Assembly (NCBI GenBank): GCA_018224505.1
Contig: JAGTVD010000344.1
Coordinates: forward strand, 1 to 9,015
DNA length: 9,015 nucleotides
DNA from: Desulfatitalea sp.
GTDB taxonomy: Bacteria; Desulfobacterota; Desulfobacteria; Desulfobacterales; Desulfosarcinaceae
Direction: 5' to 3'
Both the position numbers and the translations under genes were made by a program. Below, in pieces: positions 1 through 5,281 of the stretch (positions are counted from its first letter, which is position 1; each line of letters opens with the position of its first letter). The notes under the pieces were generated by a model. It searched no databases, had not been told where the DNA came from, and saw only the letters and a list, made by a program, of their open reading frames with translations.

Positions 1-715
1 CCGGGCCGGTCTTGATGTGGTACAGCACCGTGCCCGGATCGTCGCTGGGATAGTTGCCCTGAACCAGATGGGTCAACTGCCCCCCGCACTGATCGATGAC
101 CGCACGGCGGTCGCTGCCGGTGAAGACCACCACTTTCGCGTCGCCGGCCAGCTTCTGGAGCACCTTGAGGCCGAAGGCGAGCGCCGATGATTGGCCTTCC
201 AGATAACGGGCCGGGTCGGGCTGAAACGGCTCGCGGCCGTCCAGGCCCACCAGTATGAGAGGTGGGGTGGTGTCGGGACCGGGCAAATCGCGAAACGGCA
301 ATTCACGAAACACCCACCACATGCCGCCCTGGAGAATATGGTCCACCAACCGATCGCGGGCCATGCGTTCCAGGGCCGGCTCGTCCACGGTGGGGAACGT
401 CTCCCGGGGTTCCTTACTCGCCTCCGGGCGGTCGATCACGATGGCCTCGATGACCCGCCGTGGCCCGAACTGGATGCGCGCCACCGTCCCACCGCCAGGC
501 GACATGAAGACCAGGCGCGGATCGCGTTTATCCTCGAAAAGGACCGACCCTGCCGACACCCGGTCGCCTTCGGCCACCCGCAGGCGGGGTTTGATATGAG
601 GAATTTGCTCGGGCAACAAAGCCACTTGGGGTGGGTCGGGCAACTCGGTGATGGTATCGGCGGGGGCCCCGGTCATGCGAAACCGATAGCCCTTTTTAAT
701 GGTCAGTTTTTGCAT
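1..715 (-). CDS. nqrA: Na+-translocating NADH:quinone reductase subunit A, N-terminal part (partial)
   Basis: This is the first 238 codons of a gene that leaves the window at its left edge. The start is ATG at 713-715 and the protein begins MQKLTIKKGYRFRMTGAP. The sequence shows the NqrA/RnfC-type hybrid-motif domain: after KPRLRVAEGDRV (about residues 42-53) come VLFEDK (58-63) and a Gly-rich turn (SPGGGTV, 72-78), the usual pattern of the NqrA N-terminal barrel. NqrA is the peripheral, cytoplasmic subunit of the six-subunit Nqr complex, which oxidises NADH, reduces quinone and pumps Na+. Full-length members are about 450 residues, so roughly half is present; nqrB-F are expected beyond the edge. 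The ribosome-binding site is weak, and the start overlaps the end of a small upstream ORF by 13 bases, which suggests translational coupling. An RnfC-like relative is the main alternative, but the N-terminus fits NqrA better. Confidence 0.88.
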   Translation of the reverse strand, partial: MQKLTIKKGYRFRMTGAPADTITELPDPPQVALLPEQIPHIKPRLRVAEGDRVSAGSVLFEDKRDPRLVFMSPGGGTVARIQFGPRRVIEAIVIDRPEASKEPRETFPTVDEPALERMARDRLVDHILQGGMWWVFRELPFRDLPGPDTTPPLILVGLDGREPFQPDPARYLEGQSSALAFGLKVLQKLAGDAKVVVFTGSDRRAVIDQCGGQLTHLVQGNYPSDDPGTVLYHIKTGP

Positions 716-921
716 CGTCGGTCGACTCTACTGTCCATCTTGGCGGTTGCGGGTTTGGGTGCTTGGGGATGATTCGGGAATACGCCGCGCGGTTGCGGCA
801 CCCGGCTTGAAACAGCGGGTGGGACGTCCGGCACGCAGTCCTGCCTGGGGAGATGCACGGCAGCCACGTCAGCGATAAACTCATGTCTACCACTTTTAGG
901 TTTGATTTTCAACTCATACAT
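703..921 (-). CDS. hypothetical small protein upstream of and overlapping nqrA
   Basis: This 72-codon ORF begins MYELKIKPKSGRHEFIADVA and ends inside the first codons of nqrA (stop at 703-705). I do not recognise it. Its ATG (919-921) has a good ribosome-binding site, AGGA, about 10 bases upstream. The first 25 residues look like a protein beta strand and helix. The remainder is Pro-, Arg- and Val-rich and low in hydrophobic content, so it may be poorly structured. It has no signal peptide, membrane segment or cysteine pair (one Cys near residue 30 and one near the end). It sits where a leader cistron of the nqr operon would be, and it could serve mainly to couple translation into nqrA. It may also be only the nqrA leader. 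The ribosome-binding site and the overlap are seen; the function is unknown. Confidence 0.42.
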   Translation of the reverse strand: MYELKIKPKSGRHEFIADVAAVHLPRQDCVPDVPPAVSSRVPQPRGVFPNHPQAPKPATAKMDSRVDRRCKN

Positions 922-930
922 GATAATAAT
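902..930 (+). promoter_or_regulatory. candidate sigma-70 promoter for citrate synthase
   Basis: TTGATT (902-907) and AATAAT (925-930) are separated by 17 bases, giving 4/6 and 5/6 matches to the -35 and -10 consensus. Transcription would start near 937 and leave an untranslated leader of about 78 bases. The leader contains ACCCT/AGGGT (942-946 with 952-956), which can pair, and the same AGGGT can instead pair with ACCC at 962-965. The site overlaps the start of the small minus-strand ORF, so the two directions may compete. Confidence 0.4.
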
Positions 931-1014
931 TCCTGATAGATACCCTGTGCAAGGGTCTTTTACCCACATTTGAGCGGCCCTGACATGCGGGGCCCATCTT
1001 CAAGGGAGGAATGT

Positions 1015-2196
1015 ATGTCTGAAGAGTGCACCCCCACTTTGAATACCGGCTTGCGTGGCGTGACCGTGGCAAGTACCAAAATCAGCGACGTCATTGGCGA
1101 CCAGGGAAAACTGATCTACCGCGGCTACCTGGTTGCGGACCTGGTTCAGAACACCTCCTTCGAAGAGATCGTCCACCTGCTGCTGTTCGAAAAACTGCCC
1201 AGCGCGGAAGAGCTGGCCGCTTTGAAGCAGAAACTGGTGGCGGAACGCGACATTCCCGAGGCCATGATCGCTGCACTCAAAACCCGACCGGCCGATAGCC
1301 TGCCCATGGATATTTTGCAAGCATCTGTTGCCATGTTGGCCAACCACGATAAGGATATCAACGACAGCACCAGCGATGCCTCCATGCGCATGGCCATTCG
1401 CCTGATTGCCAAACTGCCCACCGTTCTGGCGGCCTGGGAACGCATCCGCAACGATCTGGCGCCGGTGGCCCCTGACGCCAAGCTGGACCACGCGGCCAAC
1501 TTTCTCTTCATGCTCTTCGGCAAACCGGCGGATGCCGAGGTGGTGCGCTTTTTCGATGCGGGCCTGTTGCTGCATGCAGAACACTCCTTAAACGCCTCCA
1601 CCTTTGCCGCCCGCGAAGTGGCCTCCACGCGGGCCCATATATATGCGGCGGTATCCGCCGCCATCGGTTCCCTTTCCGGAGAACTCCATGGCGGTGCCAA
1701 TGTGCGGGTGATGCGTATGCTGTTGGAGATCGGAAGCCCAGACAAAGCGGAAGCCTATGTCAACCAGGTGCTGGACGAAGGTAAAAAGATCATGGGCCTG
1801 GGACACGCGGTGTATACAACCGACGATCCCCGCGCCCACATACTGGCGCCCATGTCCAAACGGGCCGGCGAGCTGGCCGGGGACACCCGCTGGTACGAGA
1901 TTTCAAAGATCCTCGAGGAAAAAGGGAAAAAGGCCTTCAAAGAGCGTAAAGGCACCGACATATACGTCAACGTCGATTTTTACAGCGCCTCGCTCTATTA
2001 CTCAATGGGTATTCCGGTGGACCTCTATTCCCCGCTGTTCGCCATCTCCCGGGTGGCCGGATGGACCGCGCATGTGATCGAGGAACAGTTTGCCGGAGCG
2101 GCGCCCAAGCCCATGCTCTACCGGCCGGAATCCAAATACATCGGTGAATATTGCGGCCCCGAGGAGTGCCGCTTCATTCCCATCGACCAGCGTTGA
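1015..2196 (+). CDS. gltA: citrate synthase (Si-type, citrate/2-methylcitrate synthase family)
   Basis: The product of 393 residues condenses acetyl-CoA with oxaloacetate to citrate, the entry step of the TCA cycle, in the cytoplasm. Seen residues match the family: HAEHSLNAST with H187/H190, the catalytic His in ELHGGAN (H225), GLGHAVY (H264) followed by DPRA, the catalytic Asp in VDFYSAS (D321), and substrate-binding arginines in SRVAGW (R346) and YRPESKY (R370). The length is normal for the short bacterial and archaeal type. I chose ATG 1015 because GGGAGGA lies just upstream at 1004-1010; the ATG at 1011 is out of frame and stops after three codons, and a TTG at 970 lacks a ribosome-binding site. 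The family also contains 2-methylcitrate synthases. No prpB or prpD neighbour is visible, so citrate synthase is the simpler call. It stands divergent from nqrA and upstream of perR. Confidence 0.95.
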   Translation: MSEECTPTLNTGLRGVTVASTKISDVIGDQGKLIYRGYLVADLVQNTSFEEIVHLLLFEKLPSAEELAALKQKLVAERDIPEAMIAALKTRPADSLPMDILQASVAMLANHDKDINDSTSDASMRMAIRLIAKLPTVLAAWERIRNDLAPVAPDAKLDHAANFLFMLFGKPADAEVVRFFDAGLLLHAEHSLNASTFAAREVASTRAHIYAAVSAAIGSLSGELHGGANVRVMRMLLEIGSPDKAEAYVNQVLDEGKKIMGLGHAVYTTDDPRAHILAPMSKRAGELAGDTRWYEISKILEEKGKKAFKERKGTDIYVNVDFYSASLYYSMGIPVDLYSPLFAISRVAGWTAHVIEEQFAGAAPKPMLYRPESKYIGEYCGPEECRFIPIDQR

Positions 2197-2200
2197 ACCT

Positions 2201-2259
2201 GCGCGCACTGCGGTGCGCGCCCACGAATGCGGCGCCCGTGCCACCCGGTTACGGGTGCC
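2201..2259 (+). terminator. tandem stem-loops between citrate synthase and perR
   Basis: Starting four bases after the citrate synthase stop codon, GCGCGCAC (2201-2208) pairs perfectly with GTGCGCGC (2213-2220) around a TGCG loop. A second stem follows: GGCGCCCGT (2231-2239) pairs with ACGGGTGCC (2251-2259) with one G-U pair. Neither is followed by a T-tract, so a classical intrinsic terminator is not supported. They could slow transcription or protect the 3' end of the upstream message and lower perR expression. Confidence 0.45.
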
Positions 2260-2275
2260 GCCATAGAGAGACCCG

Positions 2276-2752
2276 ATGCAGACCCGGAACACCACACAAC
2301 CTGAACCGGAACGGCCCGCAAAATTTCGCATGACCCGACAACGCCGTGTGATCCTGGAAGAGCTGCGCAGGGAGAATGCCCATCCCACCGCGGATATGCT
2401 CTATGAGATGGTTCGCCTCCGGCTGCCGCACGTCAGCCTGGGGACAGTTTACCGCAATTTGGAGATCTTAACCGCCCTGGGTGAAATCCAGACCCTGGAA
2501 ATCAGCGGCAGCCAGAAACGATACGACGGTATCCCCCACAAGCATTATCACATCCGCTGTATTCATTGCGGGCGCATGGACGACGCCCCCATCGCCCCGT
2601 TGAACCGTCTCGAAGATACCTTGTATGGGTCCACGGTCTATACCATCATCGGGCACCGCCTGGAGTTTCTCGGCTTGTGCCCCGAGTGCTCCCGGAATGA
2701 CGAGGCGCGCCGTTTTGCCGAGACGGCTCTGCCCGCCGAAGCGACACTTTAG
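2276..2752 (+). CDS. perR: PerR-type peroxide-sensing repressor, Fur family
   Basis: The 158-residue protein has the Fur-family layout. An N-terminal winged helix (about 16-85) contains HPTADMLYEMV and the recognition-helix motif VSLGTVYRNLEIL. It is followed by the dimerisation domain with the HYHIRCIHCG motif and the structural zinc cysteines C95/C98 and C135/C138. The regulatory metal site of Bacillus PerR (H37, D85, H91, H93, D104) is fully present here as H36, D84, H90, H92 and D103. The aspartate at the last position favours PerR over Fur. With Fe2+ bound, such proteins repress peroxide-defence genes and are inactivated by His oxidation. The start is ATG 2276 with a weak AGAGAG site; M19 is a less likely start. 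It follows citrate synthase by 79 bases and converges on the 119-residue gene. The nearby rubrerythrin operon is the obvious target, but I see no strong Per box. Confidence 0.9.
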   Translation: MQTRNTTQPEPERPAKFRMTRQRRVILEELRRENAHPTADMLYEMVRLRLPHVSLGTVYRNLEILTALGEIQTLEISGSQKRYDGIPHKHYHIRCIHCGRMDDAPIAPLNRLEDTLYGSTVYTIIGHRLEFLGLCPECSRNDEARRFAETALPAEATL

Positions 2753-2761
2753 GCGCTGGCT

Positions 2762-3121
2762 TCAGGCAGTACCCAGCTCCTCCTGCAGCCACTGTTTGAT
2801 AACCCCATCCACGGCATAGACCCCTTTCAAATTGCCATGCTCACGGGCAAAGGCTTTGCGAATACGCGCGGGCATCTCGATCCGTGCCAATTCACGGGCT
2901 TCATCGGAGTTTCGCCGGATCAGATAGATGACCGGCGGCTCCTTCCAGGTGCTGACCGCAAAATAGCAGGTCTCGTCGTTTTTCGAACGGATCACGTAGT
3001 TGCCCCCGGCCCAGTTATTCCCCCACTCCAGGTAAAGGCGCACCGCCTCCTCGGGCGTCATCTCCCAATCGATCGCATTGATCAGATCGGGATCCTGACG
3101 GATATGTTCCAATGAATTCAT
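2762..3121 (-). CDS. conserved hypothetical protein resembling the DVU0772 family of sulfate reducers
   Basis: The 119-residue soluble protein begins MNSLEHIRQDPDLINAIDWE and has the motif TPEEAVRLYLEWGNNW near residues 22-37. From memory it resembles the DVU0772 family of Desulfovibrio, a stress-responsive conserved hypothetical that I recall being linked to the PerR regulon; I could not verify this. No catalytic motif, membrane segment or signal peptide is visible. The middle (NYVIRSKNDETCYFAVSTW) looks like beta strands and the end is helical. The start is ATG 3119-3121 with a strong site, GGAGGGTGA, five bases upstream. The stop lies 9 bases from the perR stop, so the genes converge. Upstream on its own strand is an excellent sigma-54 promoter, and it is divergent from the oxygen-defence operon. 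The gene is clearly real; its function is unknown. Confidence 0.82.
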   Translation of the reverse strand: MNSLEHIRQDPDLINAIDWEMTPEEAVRLYLEWGNNWAGGNYVIRSKNDETCYFAVSTWKEPPVIYLIRRNSDEARELARIEMPARIRKAFAREHGNLKGVYAVDGVIKQWLQEELGTA

Positions 3122-3220
3122 GGGTCACCCTCCATGTACCAGGAGATGCAAAACAGCCTCCTCCCGGTTCTACCTTGATCGTTTATGGCACTCCCTTACC
3201 ATTTGCATTGTTTGTGTCTT

Positions 3221-3236
3221 TGCAACGAAGGTGCCA
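3221..3236 (-). promoter_or_regulatory. sigma-54 (-24/-12) promoter for the 119-residue gene
   Basis: On the minus strand the sequence reads TGGCACCTTCGTTGCA. This is the RpoN consensus TGGCAC-N5-TTGCA with exactly 10 bases between the invariant GG (3234-3235) and GC (3222-3223). Transcription would begin near 3210, leaving a leader of about 90 bases before the ATG at 3121. Sigma-54 promoters need an ATP-dependent enhancer-binding protein bound upstream, and two dyads lie about 180-200 bases upstream of the predicted start. Confidence 0.72.
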
Positions 3237-3384
3237 CCGCATTTCCTGAATGAGATTGCCTCCGTGCCCTCCCTGTGGTATCTACAATGGTTAAAAGACC
3301 CGTGCTTGGTGGACGTTTCCAGCCACATCCCAGCGCCCTCGCCACCCGTCACGGTCCGTACCGTCCCATTGGCGCCTGTATTGT

Positions 3385-3418
3385 GAGACACTTATGTCTC
3401 GAAATCTCGAGTGAGATT
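3385..3418. promoter_or_regulatory. two adjacent inverted repeats, candidate enhancer (activator) sites
   Basis: GAGACACTTATGTCTC (3385-3400) and AATCTCGAGTGAGATT (3403-3418) are each perfect 6-bp inverted repeats around a 4-base centre, with centres 18 bp apart. Both are built from GAGA/TCTC halves. They lie between the two outward-facing sigma-54-type promoters, about 180-200 bases from the predicted minus-strand start and about 220-250 from the plus-strand one. That is a typical distance for sites of a sigma-54 enhancer-binding protein. The dyads are seen; the role is inferred. Confidence 0.5.
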
Positions 3419-3601
3419 ATAGAAACCGCCTCAATTATTCTTTTATTACGGCTTAATAGGTCCCAAGGGAGCTGTTCGATTCAACCAACACCACGAGGGT
3501 ACCGTATCGTTGGTGAGAACGGGTGGTGCACCGGCAGCGGCGCACACCACACCCCCAAAAGCGACACGAAACCTGGTATCAAGCGCTTCTCCATCCTGGA
3601 T

Positions 3602-3635
3602 TTGGCACACACACAGCTTGGCACGGGTTTTGATT
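3602..3635 (+). promoter_or_regulatory. tandem sigma-54-like promoter elements upstream of the oxygen-defence operon
   Basis: TTGGCACACACACAGCT (3602-3618) has GG and GC separated by 10 bases, but a poor TT before the GC. Sixteen bases further, TTGGCACGGGTTTTGAT (3618-3634) matches the -24 element perfectly with correct spacing, but has GA in place of GC at -12. Neither is a full consensus. The second overlaps the 11-bp palindrome TTGATTATCAA (3630-3640), a possible repressor site. Transcription would start near 3629 or 3645, before the small gene at 3692. Confidence 0.4.
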
Positions 3636-3691
3636 ATCAATGTCACAAAACGATCCTGAACCGATCCAGCACGCCCATGGGAGGACGTTGC

Positions 3692-3889
3692 GTGACACGA
3701 CGCTGTGATGATAACATTCAACGTACCATCCTGTTGGCCCAGGAAATGATTCGCCTGGCCGACCGGGGCGATTCGGATCGGGAAGATGTGGGATGCGGCG
3801 TGCTTTATGGCATCCTGCGCGACTCGGCATATAAGCTCTGGCGAATGGCCGAGGAAGAAAAAAAACGCCACCAGGCCAAGGGCTGGTGA
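3692..3889 (+). CDS. small conserved-type protein, first gene of the rubrerythrin operon
   Basis: The 65-residue protein begins (GTG as Met) MTRRCDDNIQRTILLAQEM and contains CGVLYGILRDSAYKLW near residues 36-51, ending in a charged helix (AEEEKKRHQAKGW). The start is GTG at 3692 because GGGAGGA lies six bases upstream (3680-3686); the frame is open further upstream but without protein-like sequence. It appears all-helical, soluble and cytoplasmic, with two cysteines (C5, C36) and no metal motif. From memory, short proteins with a similar LYGxLRDSAYK core occur in Desulfovibrio-like genomes, but I know no assigned function. It lies 59 bases before rubrerythrin on the same strand, so it is probably co-expressed and may act with the peroxide-reduction system. 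That role is inferred from context only. Confidence 0.72.
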   Translation: MTRRCDDNIQRTILLAQEMIRLADRGDSDREDVGCGVLYGILRDSAYKLWRMAEEEKKRHQAKGW

Positions 3890-3948
3890 CATGATTCAAT
3901 GGACATGCAAACCAACGTCATCCAAGACAAAGAAAAGGAGAAGTAAAC

Positions 3949-4524
3949 GTGGCTTCTTTAAAAGGAACCCGGACCGAAAAAAACCTGTTGGCCTCTTTTG
4001 CCGGCGAGTCCCAGGCCCGTAATCGGTACACCTATTTTGCAAGCAAGGCGCGCAAAGAGGGGTTCGTACAGATCTCGGACATTTTCGAAGAGACCGCCAA
4101 TCAGGAGAAAGAGCATGCCAAGCGCTTTTTCAAGTTCCTCGAAGGGGGTGAAGTGGAGATCGTCGCCGCCTTCCCGGCCGGCGTGGTCGGCGCCACCCTC
4201 GAGAATCTCAAGGAGGCCGCCGCCGGTGAACATCACGAGTACAACGTTTTGTATCCCGGTTTTGCCAAAATTGCCCGCCAGGAAGGCTTTGACGCCATCG
4301 CCAAGGTGTGGGAAGCCGTTTCGGTATCCGAAAAGCAGCACGAAAAGCGTTATCTCGACCTGGCTGCCAATATTGCCGCCGGCAAGGTGTTCAAGCGCGG
4401 TGAACCGGTGGTGTGGCGTTGCCGCAACTGCGGCTACTTGCACCAGGATCTGGAAGCCCCCCTGGTTTGCGCAGCCTGTGACCATCCCCAGGCCCATTTT
4501 GAATTGCTGGGCGAAAACTGGTAA
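3949..4524 (+). CDS. rbr: rubrerythrin (NADH-linked peroxidase)
   Basis: The 191-residue cytoplasmic protein reduces H2O2 to water at a diiron site, taking electrons through its own rubredoxin centre. An N-terminal four-helix ferritin-like domain (1-145) carries the ligands E20, E53, H56, E94, E97, E128 and H131, plus Y27 and Y102 near the site. This is nearly the same numbering and the same length as Desulfovibrio vulgaris rubrerythrin. The C-terminal rubredoxin domain has CRNCG (C158, C161) and CAAC (C174, C177). The start is GTG at 3949 with AAGGAG (3935-3940) eight bases upstream. Its neighbours are other oxygen-defence genes: the small gene ends 59 bases before it and desulfoferrodoxin begins 74 bases after it. 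Electron donors may be the rubredoxin or rubredoxin-like proteins encoded downstream. PerR control is likely by analogy. Confidence 0.96.
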   Translation: MASLKGTRTEKNLLASFAGESQARNRYTYFASKARKEGFVQISDIFEETANQEKEHAKRFFKFLEGGEVEIVAAFPAGVVGATLENLKEAAAGEHHEYNVLYPGFAKIARQEGFDAIAKVWEAVSVSEKQHEKRYLDLAANIAAGKVFKRGEPVVWRCRNCGYLHQDLEAPLVCAACDHPQAHFELLGENW

Positions 4525-4544
4525 ACTGTACAAAACAGATCGCA

Positions 4545-4561
4545 CCGGCGTATCCCGCCGG
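4545..4561 (+). other. stem-loop between rubrerythrin and desulfoferrodoxin
   Basis: CCGGCG (4545-4550) pairs perfectly with CGCCGG (4556-4561) around TATCC. Only a short ATCGTTT follows, so termination would be weak at most. It may partly separate rubrerythrin from desulfoferrodoxin expression or stabilise the rubrerythrin message. Confidence 0.35.
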
Positions 4562-4598
4562 ATCGTTTAACCTAAAACACCAAAGGAGGACTTGACAG

Positions 4599-4976
4599 AT
4601 GACCGAACGGTTGGAAGTTTATAAATGCAATGTTTGCGGCAATATCGTAGAGGTTTTGCACGCTGGGCCGGGGCAGCTGGTTTGCTGCGGCCAACCGATG
4701 GTCTGCATGAAGGAGAACACTGTGGATGCGGCCAAGGAGAAACATGTGCCGGTGATCGAAAAATTCGACGGCGGGGTCAAAGTCAAAGTCGGCAGCGTGG
4801 CGCACCCCATGGAAGAGAAACACTACATTGAATGGATTGAAATCATCGCCGACGGCAAGTCCTATCGCCAGTTTCTCAAACCCGGTGAGACCCCGGAAGC
4901 GACTTTCATGGTGGACACCAACGATATCACCGCCCGGGAGTATTGCAACTTGCACGGTCAGTGGAAGGCAGGATAG
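4599..4976 (+). CDS. dfx: desulfoferrodoxin, two-iron superoxide reductase
   Basis: The 125-residue cytoplasmic enzyme reduces superoxide to hydrogen peroxide without making O2. The N-terminal desulforedoxin domain (1-36) has the FeCys4 ligands C10, C13, C29 and C30, which makes this the 2Fe class. The catalytic domain carries the Fe(His4Cys) site H49, H69, H75, C116 and H119, with E47 and K48 ahead of H49 as in known superoxide reductases. The length is normal for the family. The start is ATG 4599 with a near-ideal AAAGGAGG at 4583-4590. The peroxide it makes is the substrate of the rubrerythrin encoded just upstream, and rubredoxin encoded downstream is the known electron donor of the family. 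Confidence 0.96.
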   Translation: MTERLEVYKCNVCGNIVEVLHAGPGQLVCCGQPMVCMKENTVDAAKEKHVPVIEKFDGGVKVKVGSVAHPMEEKHYIEWIEIIADGKSYRQFLKPGETPEATFMVDTNDITAREYCNLHGQWKAG

Positions 4977-4998
4977 GTTCCGTTCTAAACCACGCAGT

Positions 4999-5060
4999 CG
5001 AAGGGCGATGAACCAAAGCGCGTTGGTGCAACCAACCACCGCGGCTTGATTCGCCCTTCG
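4999..5060 (+). repeat. long branched inverted repeat upstream of the rubredoxin-like gene
   Basis: CGAAGGGCGA (4999-5008) pairs perfectly with TCGCCCTTCG (5051-5060). Inside lie a second stem, AAGCGC (5016-5021) with GCGGCTT (5041-5047, one bulge), and a third perfect stem, GTTGGT (5022-5027) with ACCAAC (5031-5036). The whole 62-base element folds as one long hairpin. No T-tract follows (GCTCACAAC), and the next gene begins 22 bases later. It could be a messenger-stabilising structure, a leader regulating the next gene, or a dispersed palindromic repeat. Only one copy is in this window. Confidence 0.55.
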
Positions 5061-5082
5061 GCTCACAACAGGGAGAAAAACC

Positions 5083-5238
5083 ATGGCGAACTGGAAATGC
5101 GGCAACTGTGGATACGAGATGGAGGCTCAAGCGCCTCCCGAACGCTGCCCCTCATGCAAGGAAAAGTGCGAATTTCTGGACAACAGCTGTTATACGCCCG
5201 ATTGTGAAGGCGCCGGCAAGGACCCGCGGATCAAATAA
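5083..5238 (+). CDS. rdl: rubredoxin-like protein (Rdl type)
   Basis: The 51-residue protein, MANWKCGNCGY onward, has C6xxC9 and C22xxC25 as a rubredoxin-type Fe or Zn knuckle pair. It then has KEKCEFLDNSCYTPDC with further cysteines C29, C36 and C41. The spacing between the two knuckles is far shorter than in true rubredoxin (about 30 residues). This matches the rubredoxin-like protein found beside rubrerythrin and perR in Desulfovibrio. It is probably a small electron carrier or metal-binding partner for rubrerythrin in the cytoplasm. The start is ATG 5083 with GGGAG at 5071-5075. It follows desulfoferrodoxin by 106 bases, which contain the long stem-loop. Confidence 0.85.
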   Translation: MANWKCGNCGYEMEAQAPPERCPSCKEKCEFLDNSCYTPDCEGAGKDPRIK

Positions 5239-5281
5239 ATGCCCCCAAATGCCACGCGCCACCAGCGCGGGAAAGAAGGTC

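Larger units (their letters stand above)
3122..3691. other. gene-free regulatory stretch between divergent transcription units
   Basis: About 570 bases contain no credible gene. The reading frames here lack ribosome-binding sites and family-like sequence. The stretch holds a sigma-54 promoter for the minus-strand gene (3221-3236), two adjacent perfect dyads (3385-3418), an AT-rich segment (about 3413-3460) and sigma-54-like elements facing right (3602-3635). Its size is unusual beside the tight packing elsewhere in the window. A small RNA cannot be excluded from sequence alone. Confidence 0.6.

Noticed and set aside
191..772. Plus-strand open frame of 193 codons opposite nqrA
   Set aside because: It has no ribosome-binding site or family-like sequence, and nqrA on the other strand is clear.
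970..1014. TTG start extending citrate synthase by 15 residues
   Set aside because: It has no ribosome-binding site, whereas ATG 1015 has GGGAGGA just upstream.
3170..3391. Minus-strand 73-codon frame in the regulatory gap
   Set aside because: It has a GTG start without a convincing ribosome-binding site, low-complexity composition, and it overlaps the sigma-54 promoter.
3275..3691. N-terminal extension that would make the 65-residue gene 204 codons long
   Set aside because: The upstream translation looks random, spans the dyads and promoter elements, and a strong ribosome-binding site precedes GTG 3692.
3899..3946. 15-codon ORF (MDMQTNVIQDKEKEK) before rubrerythrin
   Set aside because: It has no ribosome-binding site of its own, and its end is simply the rubrerythrin ribosome-binding site region.
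5108..5281. Upstream extension of the zinc-ribbon frame through the rubredoxin-like gene
   Set aside because: It overlaps the rubredoxin-like gene in another frame and its translation is not protein-like.
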